The notes: generated from the letters alone by a model not told the origin. Positions 15,362 through 28,000 are shown, counted from the stretch's first letter. The stretch is 64,000 bases of DNA from Mariniflexile gromovii (GCF_017814435.1 NZ_JAGJCB010000008.1:94353-158352); one strand, 5' to 3'. A program made the numbers and translations.

Positions 15362-18300
15362 TTATTTTTTCTTATTTATTAGTATTTTGCTCAAAGTAGT
15401 ATCTGGCCCTATTTCTGTAAATATTCCATTTGCACCTATACTTTTTGTTCCATTTTTCTTAATATCATTTACCATATAAGTAACACCTTGACAAAGCTTT
15501 GGATCTTTATCACTTGCAATCATCTCTCTCAATTTTGTAATTTGTTCACTTGTCATTTTTGCATTGGCTGATTTTAATCCCTTAACAATTTCACTGTCCG
15601 TAACTGGATTCCATCTTGCTAAAACAGTTAAATCGAAAGTAACAAAATCTTCAGGGTTTTTCTTTTTAAGATTATTTTCTACTTTTTTAATCTGCTTTTT
15701 GACATACTCTTCGGCAGTTTTCATTGTTTTTCGATTATAATCTGCTGATGTAGTGACTAAATTTAATGCATTTTTATAGCCTGATCCCAGAAATGTATCT
15801 GCTAACACATGCGACGCATCAAAACCTATTTCTTTATTCGCAACATGCGAATCTGAGTCTTTTAAAGCTCTATTTGCTTCTTCTTGATTAACTGATTCTG
15901 TTCTACCTCGTGTTTTTGGTATTTTTAAGACCAAATCTCTACCATAAGTTATTTGATCTACTCCTTCTGTACCATTAACTTGAGCTATCTGTAAATGGCT
16001 GAAAAATTTTCGTATTTCATTTCTACCATTAATTTCTACCTCATAAGTATATTCAATGGTTATAGAACCTTTGTCTACTCTTACACTTATTACTTTAGGG
16101 GTAAACTTATCATGTTCTTCAGTTATATTGCCTTGTAATGATTCTTTGTAATAAGTTGTTAAAGAATTTGTTGCTGTTTTCTGTTTGTTTTTATCGGTAA
16201 TCTGGTCTACAATGGCAGTTCTAGCTTCCATTGCTCTAGCTGTTTGTCCTCCATGAATTATAGGAACTCTATTATTTATAAATTCTTTCTTTTTACTTGT
16301 TACTTCTTGTTTCTTTTTCTCTTTTTGGTCACTTAAAGCTGTAGTTAGAGCATTACTAGCTTGATTGTTTACCAATTTTTTACCAAAACTGTGCGAATTA
16401 GCATCCATAGGAGATGAAAACAAACTTTTTGTTGAAGGAGTCAAACCTTTTAATTTTTCAACTAAAACAGGCCATTCCTTTACATCTTTTAAGTTTTTGC
16501 TGTTTTTTTCAATGGCATCATAGATTGCTAACTTAACATTTGGATCTATTTTTTTCAAATAAGCATCAAACCTAGCCATCACTCCATTTTCATCACCAAA
16601 AATTTCAAACAATTGAGTCATTTCATGCATTAATCTTTTTTCTTCTTTCTCTGTTACGTTATATGCTTTAGTAGCTTCACTAATTTCTTTTGGACTTGGG
16701 TTTTTTGTTGCCTGATCAATTTCTTTTTTTGCAGTTGTTGCTTTTACTTTTGTAGATTCATATAATTTACCGGCTGACTGGAGCATTTTTTTTGCTTTTT
16801 CTTTTTTCTCTTCAGGAAGATCACTTACTTTTTTATCCCATTTAGTTATCCTACCCTTAATAGTCATACGAGTACTAGCTACCATAATTTCAACCCCATT
16901 TTTCGTATCTATCCATATTTTATGTGATTCACCGCCTACGTTAAAACTTATTTTTTCACCTACTTCTTTATCTTTTAAAATATTTTTATCATCTTTTTTA
17001 TCTTTACCGTCTTTTCCTTTACCCTTACCTTTACCAAACAATTTACTCACCTGTTTCACAAGGAATTTAACCATCTTATCAAGAATGGCCTTAAATGGTT
17101 TTTGTATGGTTTCAATGACCTTACGAATTGCTTTACCAATACCAGAAAGACCTACAAAACGGGCAGCAAATGAAAGAATCATGGGTATGGTTTTACCCAA
17201 TGTTTTTTCAACAAACCCTGCTGCTTGACCAATGGCGCCGCTTGCAATGGCTCCTATGGAATCGAAAACTGATTTTACAAAATCTATAATACGATCCCAA
17301 TTCTCTACAAAAAACATGACTACATCATATAGTAACATAATGGCTTGCACAATGGCTCCTGCAGGGTTGAGCATTGAAAGCAATTTGACTGACATTTTCT
17401 TAATAATTTGGGTAACCGCCCAATTACGAATGCCTTCCATTACTTTTGTTTTGATCTCTCCCGCTTTTTCCATTATTATATCCCACAAAGCAATAGGACC
17501 TTCTTTAACTACGCGTTTGATGATATCTACCCCTTTTTCAGCAGCAGCCATAATAGTCTCGCCCTTAGCTCCTAAACCTTTTACGATTTTAGGGCGAATG
17601 ACATTCCATGTAAGTCCAGCTACCTGAAGACCAAGAAATAAAATGCCTTTCATATCAAACTTTTGGGGTAATTCTAATCCGCTATCGCCCATTTGCCCCA
17701 TGAGCCATCCCACAAGTCCTTTTTTAAGCCAAGAAACAATGTTGGTTACAAAACCTTTAATTCCGCCACCAACTGCTTTTACTAAATTTTTGAAAAAACC
17801 TATAGGGTCTGTAAACAGTTTTTTCAGTACCGTTGCTCCCTTATCTAATAAGCTTATAATTTTATCTGGGCTACCTCCAAGTTTTTCAATGGCCCATTTA
17901 AAGAATTTCTTAGCGGCATAAAGCAATAAAGCACCTAGTTTGCCAACCAATCCACTCATTTCAGATTTCATTTCTTCAATCTTCTTATCAATGGCTTTCA
18001 TGGCTTCATCCTTTTTATCGCATAATTTTTGCTGAAGTTTTTTCTTCTCGTCTTCTACATGCTTATCGAGTGCTTCAAGTTTTTTTGTTGTTTCTTCCTG
18101 CCCTCGTTTACCAGCTTCTTTTAATTCTGGCCCAAGTTCATCTATGTACTTTTGAATCTCTTTTTTTGCAGTAACAATTTCCTCTTTACAGGATTTTATT
18201 GTTTTTTCGTTTTCAGCATTAATATCAATAATTAAGAGGTCTATGGCTTTTACAAACGTTTCACGCTCGCTAGTGAATATTTCTTTAATTGCTGGAAAAT

Positions 18301-20638
18301 GATCTATGCCAACAAATTTGTCTTTTAACCATTTGGCGCCGCCCCAGAATCCGGAATATCTATCAGATTTCCATGCATTCACTCTACGTTTTACATTATT
18401 TTCAAATGCTATAGAGTGTGTTTTTTGTCCATTGTCGAACGTATTTAAAGCCTGAGTTTCTAAATTACTTAGTTTTTCTTTTACAACATCTTCCGCTAGC
18501 TTGTACCTATCATTAATCCATTTTGTAACATTTTCTCTCTTTAGCTCTAATTCAGATTTTGTTTTTTCTTGCTCAATTTTTGCTCCATTAAGTTCATTGT
18601 TTCTTTGTTCCTCCATTGAACCTCTTGCCTTCTCTTCTTCTTTTTGAAGGTCGGTTTCAACTTTACTTTGTTGCTCTGCTGCAAAATTTTGCAAATTGGC
18701 AGGTTCGGTTGCAACTTTTTCTTTTAAAGTGGTTTTTTCTTTATTTGCTTCAGCTATATCGCCACTATCAACATTTTCAAACTCCGCTTGCATGTCTTTA
18801 GACACACCTTCTTTTTCATAAATTCCATCTGCTTCCTCTTCAAAATTAGAAAGATCTGTTTGTTCAATAGGTACTGCTGGTACTGCGCCTTTACCAAGGT
18901 TAAGGTTTGAGGTATCTGGAGCGCTCTCTATTTCTGGCAAGGCTTCTGGTATTTCACTTTCAGCTGGTGCTGGCGGCGTTTCTATTTCATTATATGTACC
19001 TTGTATTTCACCAACTTGCTTGGTGGTTCCTGCCAACACTTTGTTTCCAATTACTTGTGCTTTTTTTTCTGACTCAAACTCATTGAGCTCTTTTACTTTT
19101 GATGGAACGGCATCAGAAATTGCCTTGTCCATTTCACTTTTAATCTCAGCATCGTTAGCCTTTGGCTCTTCGGCTTCTTCTAGAGTATTTATTTGTTCGG
19201 CATTGCTGAGAGATTGCCCTTCTTCTAAAGGAGGTTCTACCGCTACATCTGTTTGCGTAGTTTTTTCTTCAGCAGTATCGTGAGCCGATTCATTATCTGC
19301 CAATTCTTGTGATTTTTTTGCTCCTTCATTACATACACCTGCACTTTGGGTTTCAAGATATTCAAGGGTTTCACCTCCTTTTTCCATTAGTGGTGCTTCA
19401 GTTGTTTCTGTACCGGTTGCATTTGCCTCTTCATTAACGTTTGGTTCAGCAACTGCACTATCTTGTTCAGGTTTAGGTTCTTTTTTCTTTTGTGAAGCTG
19501 GCACAACAACATCTGGTTTCTTGGGCACGGGTATAGCTACTCTAGATCCATTAGATCCTGACGCTTCAGGTAAAGGTTCCGGTTTGGGCGGCTCTACTAC
19601 TGGTATCCCTTCATTTGCCATTAGCTCTGCTTGTTCACCTTCTTTAACGGCTTCATTTTGCGTTTTTATAGCTTCAGATGGATCAAAAGCATCTTTTTGT
19701 TCTTTATTGCTCTCTTTTATTTGTCTTTCTAGCTCCTCTTTATCTACTTCTTCTTCAAGCTGAACATCTGGTTTTTTCATTACACTGGCGCCCTGCTGTA
19801 CCGTATGCGTCAACTCATGCGCCAATAAATGTTTCCCTGAATTTGAATTGGTATCATATTTCCCTTGGTTAAAATAAATATCATTGCCATGGGTAAAGGC
19901 TTGTGCCCCCAATTCTTTATTCATTTGAACGGATTCACTGCATGTATGTACTTTTACATTACTAAAATCGGCTCCAAATTCTGAGCCCATAGAATTTTGT
20001 AAATCAGATGGTAATGAACTCCCTTTTCCTTTACTTGAATTTAAACGTTCTTCTAAATTAGGTGCTTCATTTGTATCTGCGCTTGCTTCTTTTTTTTGTA
20101 GTTCTGTATCGCTTTCTAACAGTTCTTCATGTTCCTTCTTTTGTAATTTTTCGTCCTCTTCACAATGGGCACATTTTGGTTGAATTACTGGTGATGAAAT
20201 TAATTTTGTTTGTATTTCAGATTCGGGTTGCTCTGCATTACTTTCGAAAATAGGTTTAAGTTGAATAGGATTATTTTCATTTACTGAAACCTCTTCTTTT
20301 TTTTGAAGTTTTTCTTCTTCTTCACATTCTGAACATTTGGCTTGTATTGCAGTATTTCCATTATAACCTATGGTGTTTGCTGACTCGTTACTTGATGATA
20401 AGCGTTGAACCACCTTATCTGCCATAGTATCGGCTTCTACTTCATACTTATCATTAGGTTGACCAATAGTTAACTTAGGCTGAACAGTTGTTGGACTAAA
20501 AAAGGCTTCGGGAGTCTGATTTTCATTAGATTTTGAAAAAAAGCCGTCTTTCCCATCTTTATTAAAGAAGGGTTGCCGCTTCAGTTGTATTTGGTTTTGA
20601 GCGGTTGAACTTTTTTTTTGTACTTCTGCTACTTCCAA
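15362..20638 (-). CDS. Giant eCIS-associated DUF4157 protein with probable C-terminal nuclease domain
   Basis: 1758 residues. Residues 20-75 hold the cargo-type signature (FFNKDG...FFSPTTVQPKLTIGQPNDKYEVEAD). Two copies of a Cys-pair motif follow (AKCSECEEEEKLQKKE and PKCAHCEEDEKLQKKE), then DUF4157 with LLAHELTHTVQQ near 273. Residues 290-890 are acidic, low-complexity and coiled-coil. Residues 900-1210 are a long run of amphipathic or hydrophobic helices that could insert into membranes. The C-terminus (1590-1758) contains GFDASHVLADTF...NALNLVTTSADYNRKTM, with a His-Asn-Asn spacing like beta-beta-alpha-metal nucleases. It fits a polymorphic toxin delivered by the particle. The nuclease call is inference. 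A candidate immunity gene follows 4 bases later. Confidence 0.78.
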   Translation of the reverse strand: MEVAEVQKKSSTAQNQIQLKRQPFFNKDGKDGFFSKSNENQTPEAFFSPTTVQPKLTIGQPNDKYEVEADTMADKVVQRLSSSNESANTIGYNGNTAIQAKCSECEEEEKLQKKEEVSVNENNPIQLKPIFESNAEQPESEIQTKLISSPVIQPKCAHCEEDEKLQKKEHEELLESDTELQKKEASADTNEAPNLEERLNSSKGKGSSLPSDLQNSMGSEFGADFSNVKVHTCSESVQMNKELGAQAFTHGNDIYFNQGKYDTNSNSGKHLLAHELTHTVQQGASVMKKPDVQLEEEVDKEELERQIKESNKEQKDAFDPSEAIKTQNEAVKEGEQAELMANEGIPVVEPPKPEPLPEASGSNGSRVAIPVPKKPDVVVPASQKKKEPKPEQDSAVAEPNVNEEANATGTETTEAPLMEKGGETLEYLETQSAGVCNEGAKKSQELADNESAHDTAEEKTTQTDVAVEPPLEEGQSLSNAEQINTLEEAEEPKANDAEIKSEMDKAISDAVPSKVKELNEFESEKKAQVIGNKVLAGTTKQVGEIQGTYNEIETPPAPAESEIPEALPEIESAPDTSNLNLGKGAVPAVPIEQTDLSNFEEEADGIYEKEGVSKDMQAEFENVDSGDIAEANKEKTTLKEKVATEPANLQNFAAEQQSKVETDLQKEEEKARGSMEEQRNNELNGAKIEQEKTKSELELKRENVTKWINDRYKLAEDVVKEKLSNLETQALNTFDNGQKTHSIAFENNVKRRVNAWKSDRYSGFWGGAKWLKDKFVGIDHFPAIKEIFTSERETFVKAIDLLIIDINAENEKTIKSCKEEIVTAKKEIQKYIDELGPELKEAGKRGQEETTKKLEALDKHVEDEKKKLQQKLCDKKDEAMKAIDKKIEEMKSEMSGLVGKLGALLLYAAKKFFKWAIEKLGGSPDKIISLLDKGATVLKKLFTDPIGFFKNLVKAVGGGIKGFVTNIVSWLKKGLVGWLMGQMGDSGLELPQKFDMKGILFLGLQVAGLTWNVIRPKIVKGLGAKGETIMAAAEKGVDIIKRVVKEGPIALWDIIMEKAGEIKTKVMEGIRNWAVTQIIKKMSVKLLSMLNPAGAIVQAIMLLYDVVMFFVENWDRIIDFVKSVFDSIGAIASGAIGQAAGFVEKTLGKTIPMILSFAARFVGLSGIGKAIRKVIETIQKPFKAILDKMVKFLVKQVSKLFGKGKGKGKDGKDKKDDKNILKDKEVGEKISFNVGGESHKIWIDTKNGVEIMVASTRMTIKGRITKWDKKVSDLPEEKKEKAKKMLQSAGKLYESTKVKATTAKKEIDQATKNPSPKEISEATKAYNVTEKEEKRLMHEMTQLFEIFGDENGVMARFDAYLKKIDPNVKLAIYDAIEKNSKNLKDVKEWPVLVEKLKGLTPSTKSLFSSPMDANSHSFGKKLVNNQASNALTTALSDQKEKKKQEVTSKKKEFINNRVPIIHGGQTARAMEARTAIVDQITDKNKQKTATNSLTTYYKESLQGNITEEHDKFTPKVISVRVDKGSITIEYTYEVEINGRNEIRKFFSHLQIAQVNGTEGVDQITYGRDLVLKIPKTRGRTESVNQEEANRALKDSDSHVANKEIGFDASHVLADTFLGSGYKNALNLVTTSADYNRKTMKTAEEYVKKQIKKVENNLKKKNPEDFVTFDLTVLARWNPVTDSEIVKGLKSANAKMTSEQITKLREMIASDKDPKLCQGVTYMVNDIKKNGTKSIGANGIFTEIGPDTTLSKILINKKK

Positions 20639-20655
20639 TATTCAATTAATTTATT

Positions 20656-22038
20656 CTATCTCCATTCTACTTTCAGCATGTCATTCATCCAAGGTAATTT
20701 GATGATGCTTAAATTCCATGGCAACTTATCGAGTAAAACATCCAGGGTTTTATGTTCTACATATAGTTTCCATCCGGATGCTTCCTTTTCTAGTTTTCCT
20801 TCACGTATTAAAAACCCTTCCCGTAAACTATCAGGACTCACATTTCCTAAAGCGCCCCAATGCTCAATAGCTGCCCCTAATACATTGTTGACCTCTATTT
20901 TTTCATCTTTTGTTATGATAAGTGTATGATCTACAGGCATGTTTACCGGCATGTTGCACAAGAATTTTGGCAATACCATTTCATATTCATGAGGTTTTTC
21001 ATTTTCGGTGGCTAAATAATGGATAAGTAAAACTGCCTTACTTTGACTTTCAAAATCCTTAAACTCATTATTTTCCAATAGATTCAACTTTCTAAAAAGC
21101 GCGCTTAAAAAAGGGTGCAATAATACCACGCCGGCATTTTTAAAAAAGCTTGGGGTTTCAATAGTTTCAATTTCTACTTTATTTTCATCCTTTGTATATA
21201 CAGTAGCATCTAATTGGATTTTAGGGTTCTTTTTTAAAGTACTATATAGAAATGGGTATTGATTTTTCTTAGGTCTTGTTACGTTATTCAATTCCTTGAT
21301 TACTGGATTAAATTCTGGAAGACCTATCAAATTTTCACATATTTCGGTAGTATTCAGCTTTTTTTCATCAATAATTACTTGTTGGAATACCGACTTCCAT
21401 AACGCTATTTCTAATTTTCTAAAAGGTTCCTTTTTCTTTAAAAGAAGGGTTTTATAAATGGCCTTAAGTTCTTCAAAAAAGACCAATAAATTGGACTGTG
21501 CATATCCGGTATAAAGTTCTGTAATCGATTTAAGCTGCTGTGGATCATGTTGAAGCACTAACCTTTTTAAAGCTGTGGGATGCTTTTCCAATAATTTTTT
21601 AAGTGCCAGTACCGCATTTGAATTTAGGGCAAGGGTTTCTAAAACAAACTCTATCCAATCGTCTTTTGGCGGTATGGTATACGATGGTAACATGCCCTTT
21701 CTAAGCCAATAAAGCCATATATTAAAATAGTGCTCACTTTTAGTTTTTTGGGAATTGACTTTCCATACATCTTCACTTTCAATACTTCCAGATTGCAACT
21801 TTTGTTTTTTATTGATAAGTTCTTCCTTTAAAAGACTTATTACTTTTTCAACTATGTTTTTGGTGTTATTTTCACTAAAAGTTACCTCACCCAAATCCAG
21901 TTCCAAAGTATCAAAGCGTAATATTTCATCCTCATTAACCATACTATCAAAAAGTTTATTCAACTCGGGAACCATATCTGCCCACACCATATCACTTACT
22001 TTTTGTTGCATGGCATATACATTTTTAGAAGTGTTCAC
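20656..22038 (-). CDS. Contractile injection system tape-measure protein (CIS_TMP)
   Basis: A 460-residue helical protein. The N-terminus contains FDTLELDLGEVTFSENN near residue 42, the conserved I/L-E-L-DLG signature of the CIS tape-measure family of Bacteroidota clusters. The C-terminus (LVVEHKTLDVLLDKLPW-like segment) also fits. In related systems this protein is thought to set tube length and occupy the lumen. It lies after the giant baseplate genes and 17 bases before the DUF4157 toxin gene. Confidence 0.78.
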   Translation of the reverse strand: MNTSKNVYAMQQKVSDMVWADMVPELNKLFDSMVNEDEILRFDTLELDLGEVTFSENNTKNIVEKVISLLKEELINKKQKLQSGSIESEDVWKVNSQKTKSEHYFNIWLYWLRKGMLPSYTIPPKDDWIEFVLETLALNSNAVLALKKLLEKHPTALKRLVLQHDPQQLKSITELYTGYAQSNLLVFFEELKAIYKTLLLKKKEPFRKLEIALWKSVFQQVIIDEKKLNTTEICENLIGLPEFNPVIKELNNVTRPKKNQYPFLYSTLKKNPKIQLDATVYTKDENKVEIETIETPSFFKNAGVVLLHPFLSALFRKLNLLENNEFKDFESQSKAVLLIHYLATENEKPHEYEMVLPKFLCNMPVNMPVDHTLIITKDEKIEVNNVLGAAIEHWGALGNVSPDSLREGFLIREGKLEKEASGWKLYVEHKTLDVLLDKLPWNLSIIKLPWMNDMLKVEWR

Positions 22039-22087
22039 TTATATATTAAAAATCTGTTTCCCTATGAGGTGATGGTTCGCCATATAT

Positions 22088-25000
22088 TTACTTTAACAAT
22101 GTTGTTAATTGATTTAAAACCTTTGGATTTGCAAGTGTTTTTAATGCGTCGCTATGCCATTCATTATTTAATTCCTTAGTTGAAAGTCCGTACTCACTTA
22201 AAACTGCAATACTTTGTTTGATACTTTTTAAATCTTCCTTTTTAATAATTGCTTTTTCATCAAGGGTCAGTTTATCAAACAAATGCCATGTAGCATTTTT
22301 TAGCAATACTAAAAATGCATCTACATCATTCCCTTTTTTTAAACTATATTGATTAAAGAAGTTCACTAATTGTACATAACCAGCTATGGTAGGTGTATTT
22401 TCTAAAAAGAAAATAGTGCGTTCATAACTTTTAGTTTTAAGCATTTTTTCATCTGATGCTGTTTTAACGTTATCCAAATATGCCGGTTTTCTTTGTCTTA
22501 CTTGAGCTAATATTTCTTTTTTGGTTGGAGGAGCCTTTTTAGCTTCATTTTTAGTTGAAGAAATGCTACGAGTTAATGTTACTGTTACTGGTTGTGCACT
22601 GGTATCGGTTACAACATCTCTTACATCATCATAGTTGTTTTCTACAGGGCAATACTTCCAAAAAATAGTACCTGTAGTGTCGGCAGGTAAACAGCATTCA
22701 CTAGGATCTTTCACTTCTTCACTTTTGCAATTACAGTCCCCTTGTTCTCCAGGAACTGTGGGACAAGCTTCTTCAGATTGAAGTGTTTTGATGCAGTCTG
22801 CTAAACGATACATGGGTGAAGCATTGTTTGGATCGCATAAAGGAGCTTCCATATCCTGCATCCAATCGAGCCATTGCATGTAAGCATCTTCAAATTTGCA
22901 CATATTACGCGGACTTAACCACAGTATATTAAGCCCAACCAATGCGGGAGATTCCTTGTAAAGTAGCTGCTCAAAAGCCAATCTAGATTCTTGGGTTCTA
23001 AACTGTTTAGACCATGAAGGCAATGCAACGGTTGCCCAAAACGAATAGGGATCGCTACCTGGTAAATAATAAATGGTATTATCTTTTTGGGCACATGGAT
23101 CGTCCTTATCCATATCGGGTTGCCATTCTATATCGCAACAATAATCAGGACAAATAGGCAACAAGCAATTACCAAACCTTTGGTTTGTACCGGGTACAGA
23201 TTGGTCTTTAAACTCATTTTCCGTTCTAGGTCTCAGCAAGATATGTTCCAGTACATGCATTCCCATATCATTTACACATTCTTTGGTTAATTTTATGGCA
23301 TCCTTAACTTCTTGTAAACTATCATACTGCTGTGGGTGATAAGCCAATTCTTTACTTTTATCTACAATTTGAAATGAATAAGGGCCATTTTCACCCTTCG
23401 AAGTACATTCTACAGAATATAATCCACTGGTTATCAATTCACAAAGTTCTCTAAAGGCATTTAATGCCTCTGTGCAACAACTATAACAATTACTACTAAT
23501 AAATGGAAAAGGTTCATTGCATGCCTGGTTTCCATCTTCTGCTATCACATCATCACAACCACAAGGCTGTAAACCGTTTTCAGTAATTTTCTTATCATTT
23601 TCTTTCCAATAAAGCCTATAACAATAGCCATTATCTGATTTATAAACAGGAAAATAATTAGCTAATTGATTTAAAGCATCAACATCTAAATTGGCTTCCT
23701 CTAATATTTTAGAAATTCTTTCATCCTTTAACTTTTCTTTCAAGCATAATTTGATAGCTTCTTTAATTTCAGCTTCAGTTTTTGCAGTTTTAGGACATTC
23801 TTTTAAACAAGCTCTAATTATTTCCACTAAAGAACACATGGTATCTCTACTTGAATTATTAGTGTCAATGAAAGATACATTGGTATTAAAATGTGAACTC
23901 AAACTTGCATTAGATTCCCCTGCGCCAGATTTGTATGAACCATATTTAGTCCAATCCAATTTTTTTAGAACTTCCATCCATTTTTGCATCTGTTCATCCC
24001 TTTGGGCTTCAGAACTGTAGTAACAATTATGATTTACCACAAAATAACTTGGGGAAACAATTTTAAACTTCCAGTACTTTTGGTCACAAACTGGGATGTA
24101 ATTTTTATCGTTGTCTGCTGCATACACAAATTCTCTTACGCCACCAGGAACACAATTTTTGCAATCATCTTTCTTATCAGGAAAAACATCATTCCAAGCC
24201 TCTTCTTCTGTTTGAAATTCGCAAAAACTTTCTGCAAGCACCTCAACCAACCCTACATAAAAGCATCCTTTCTCGCAAAGTATTCGGCAGTTATTTGAAC
24301 TACCAGCAAGTACATAAAAATGTTGGTATGCTAAAAGGGCTTCTTCATAAGTAGTATAACATTCAACGCTGGTCCATAGTAAACTTCCCAAATGTTTTTT
24401 CTCACTACAACAGCCACAAATATCTTCACAGTCACCTACCTCATTTTCAGCACACTCACACAATCCTTTAAGCATACCTGGTTGTGGAATAACTACTTCA
24501 TATTTAAACGTTGTTTTTTCCTCTTCTTCAATTTTATAAATAGGAAATATATCAGCCAATTTTGTATAATACTCTATAATATCGTGCCCTTGTTCTTTTA
24601 ACTCTTTTATTTTTTCTTCAGGAATTACGGCTATAAATGACGTTTCATCGCATGCTGAATTGGATTCAGAATTTTTATAGATTTCTTCAATACTAATTTT
24701 CCCTTCAGTTCCATATTGGGTAGCATCCGTTGCAAACCCAATAATGTTTAAGAATTCATTTTTATAGGCTTCTTCCGCCGCTTCATAATTATCATATCCC
24801 AAATAACTTATCAGTACAAATTCATGGTTTTCGTTATCATTAAAGCATATTTGATAGTGATATTTTTTAGGATCTTTTTTAGGGCAAACCACCATATTTT
24901 TAGGTGGGCATTGTTTTAAATTAACGGGGGGCACCAGATCACATATCATGGCTTTTATACGTTCTGCTGATGCTCTTTCTGGGCACTTACGGCTTATAGC

Positions 25001-28000
25001 TACTGGCGAATTTTTCTTGTAAAAACGCCATTCGAACATGCCGTTTTCATTTTCAGACATTTCACTGGCTACAAATTCTGGGTTCGGTTGTCCTTCATTT
25101 GTATATATCGTACTCATATACGCCATAATTGCCGATGCTTTTTCAGCGTCTGCCTTTACATCTTCTTTTTTATATTGAAATGCTATGGGTTGTTTTTCAT
25201 TGGCGGCATCAAAAAGAGCAAATTCGTAGTCAGCCTCTTTTTTTGAAACTATTAATGAAAAGGTCTGTATTTTTTTAACGAACCCAGTATATGCTTTAGA
25301 AGCGCTTTCATAGGTCTTATACGTATCCTTACTAATAAAAATGGGTGAGAACTCACCTTGTGAATTACTGTCACCATATAAAAAGTTATATAATGCTGGA
25401 GTAGATTCTACCTTAAATTCGTACAGGTGTTCTTCAAAAACAGGATGGTTGCCTTTTACAGCTTCCGCCACTGCTACCTTATCAAAATCTGCTTTAGATT
25501 TTGCTTTGGAAGCGAACTCGGTATCCGATTTTAAAATTTCTTTTTCACCTTCATAAAGCGACCAAACATACCGTCTGGGTTCTTCTTTTATTGCTACAGG
25601 AAGTTCGTTGCTTTTAAGAAATTTTGTTACAGAAGTTAATGATCTATTTCTATCCGAAGCTGTTTCAAAATGATCTGGGGGTAAGGCTAAAAAGGAACCG
25701 AATTCATCTCTTATAATAAAATTATACTCTGGGTTTCCTTCATCACCAGATAATAGATAATTCTTTTTATTTCCACCAAATTGATAAACCTTATTTATTT
25801 CTTTAAGTGCTTCTTTTTTAGAATCATAAACACAGTAACTTACAAAAGGTTGCTGATTAACACCTACGGGAACTTTAAACCCAAACTTATTTTTTATTTT
25901 ATTGTAATCTGGTTTAGAACTTCTATTATTGAAAATCTTTACGGAATCTTCAATAGCCGTTTCTTTATTAAAATCGGTGGTATTAATTTCGTTTGAAACT
26001 GCTATAACGTTGTCTTTTTCACCTTTTAAATAGATTTTAAAAGTATTGTCTTTGCCTTCAATACTTAAATTTTTAGAGGTACTACCCCATGTTTTAGCCT
26101 GTCTCCATGCAGCCACTGCTTTATAAGCATCTGGATAAGAATTTACAGAACTAAACAAAATCTTATTGTTTATTTTTAAACTCCAGTTAAGTGCTGTATC
26201 ATGCTCGGTTACATAAGCATCAAGCGTTTCATTGTTTATTAAATGATCCCATGCTTCCTCATAATCATTAAAAACGGACTTACTTTCTACCTTATCTTTA
26301 GATCCTGTATTAAGAAGATGCCATTTCCAACTTATTAATGTATCTATTTTTAAATCGAGTTGGTTAGTATCGAGATAACAATTTTTTCTTTCTATTGGAA
26401 GTAATCTGAGCTTATTCTTTTCTTTTGTTGAAGCCGATAGTTTTCGTGAATTGATGGCTTTTATAAATTCATCTCTGGTATCGGTGGCTATTTTTGAAGA
26501 AGCCATTTTCGAATTATCGCTTACGGTAACAATGTCGTTTTTATAATTTAGCAACTCCTGATGGTAGTTATATTTAGAAATAACAATATTTTCATCGGCT
26601 GCTTGTTCTGAAAATATGCGATGAATTACTGATGAGTTGAAGCCATTCAGATTTTTTTCGAGTTGTTTGTATGTTTCTTCATTGCGAAGTTGGACTAGTA
26701 ATTTTTCTGCGGCATTGCTTAACGCTTCCCTTGTTTCATAACTTCTATTGCTTCTAAAAAGTATATTTCCTGATGGGTCTTTTAAAAGCAGCTTAAAACA
26801 TGGTGTGACTTCAAAATTACATAAATTCCGACGCGTATAATTATTAAGTCCGGATAGAAGGGTTGTTCTTTTTTCGAACCCAGAAACGTTATCGGTATTC
26901 CATGAAGGTTCCAAATAATTGAATGCTTTTCCTCTATTTCTGCTTACTTCGGCAAATTGGTTTAAATAGGCCGATTGATCGTTTACAGTTTGTTCGTCAA
27001 AGTCTTCTTTATTGATTTTTTGACGGTATTTAAGCAAGGTATAGTCTGTAAAATCTTCACCAAATCGTGCTAGAAGATGATCTAAAAACTGTTTTCTTCT
27101 GGCTATATATTCGTCCTTATTTTCGGTTAGTTTTTGTATTATGTTTAAATAAGATACAGGATGGTAACTTATTCCAAAATAATGCATATCAGGATCTACA
27201 CTCTCAGATTTATTAGTAACAAGGTTATAATTTTCCAATATAGACGCAAAAAATGCCACATTATTAGCTTCGTTTTTGGCATCATTTTCAGATTGAAATC
27301 TTTTGGTACCCACCAATAAAACATCATTTGGAGATTGAGGGCACAATACGAAAAAGTACCCAAAACGGTCGGACAAAATTTCTATGGTGTAGTTGTCATT
27401 AAAAAATGAATCAACCAATTGGTTTATATAAATAGCGCGAATGTTGGAAGAAGAAAAAGTAAACAGGTTTACCAAACCACTTTTACCATTACAATAATTG
27501 CCTATGGTTAATTCTGTTCTTGAGTTATTCTTCAACAATTCCAAAGCTTCTTTCCACTGTAAATCATTGGAAACAGTAACAGCAAACTCCAACCCTTCTG
27601 TTAAGTTGCTATTTTGTTCATAAAACTTGAGTAATTTATCAATTCCTGGGGCTGTTTCTGTTATTTGAGTGAAATAGGTTTGCTTCTCCTGTAACGTTTT
27701 TTCTTGTTCCGGTTTTATTGAAAACAAGGAACCCATGTTTGCCAACTGTGAAGTGTAATTGGCTAAAATCTGGTCATAAAACATGAGGTACCCTTTTAAT
27801 TGAAGGGCTTGGGTTTTTCTTAATAATGTGGCGTTTTCTGGCAAACCATCATCACCAATACCATACACTACAGGAAAATCGTTTTGTATGGAATAGTAAT
27901 GATCTAGATCTTCCCGATAGGTGCCAGTTGGTACTTTGGCATCAAGACTATCTGATGGTAATTCGAATTTTTTTGGGAAGGACAGTGTTTTATTAATTTT

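Noticed and set aside
11232..20638. DUF4157 proteins as ordinary secreted peptidases
   Set aside because: Neither has a signal peptide and both lie within the eCIS operon with the typical cargo-type N-terminus.
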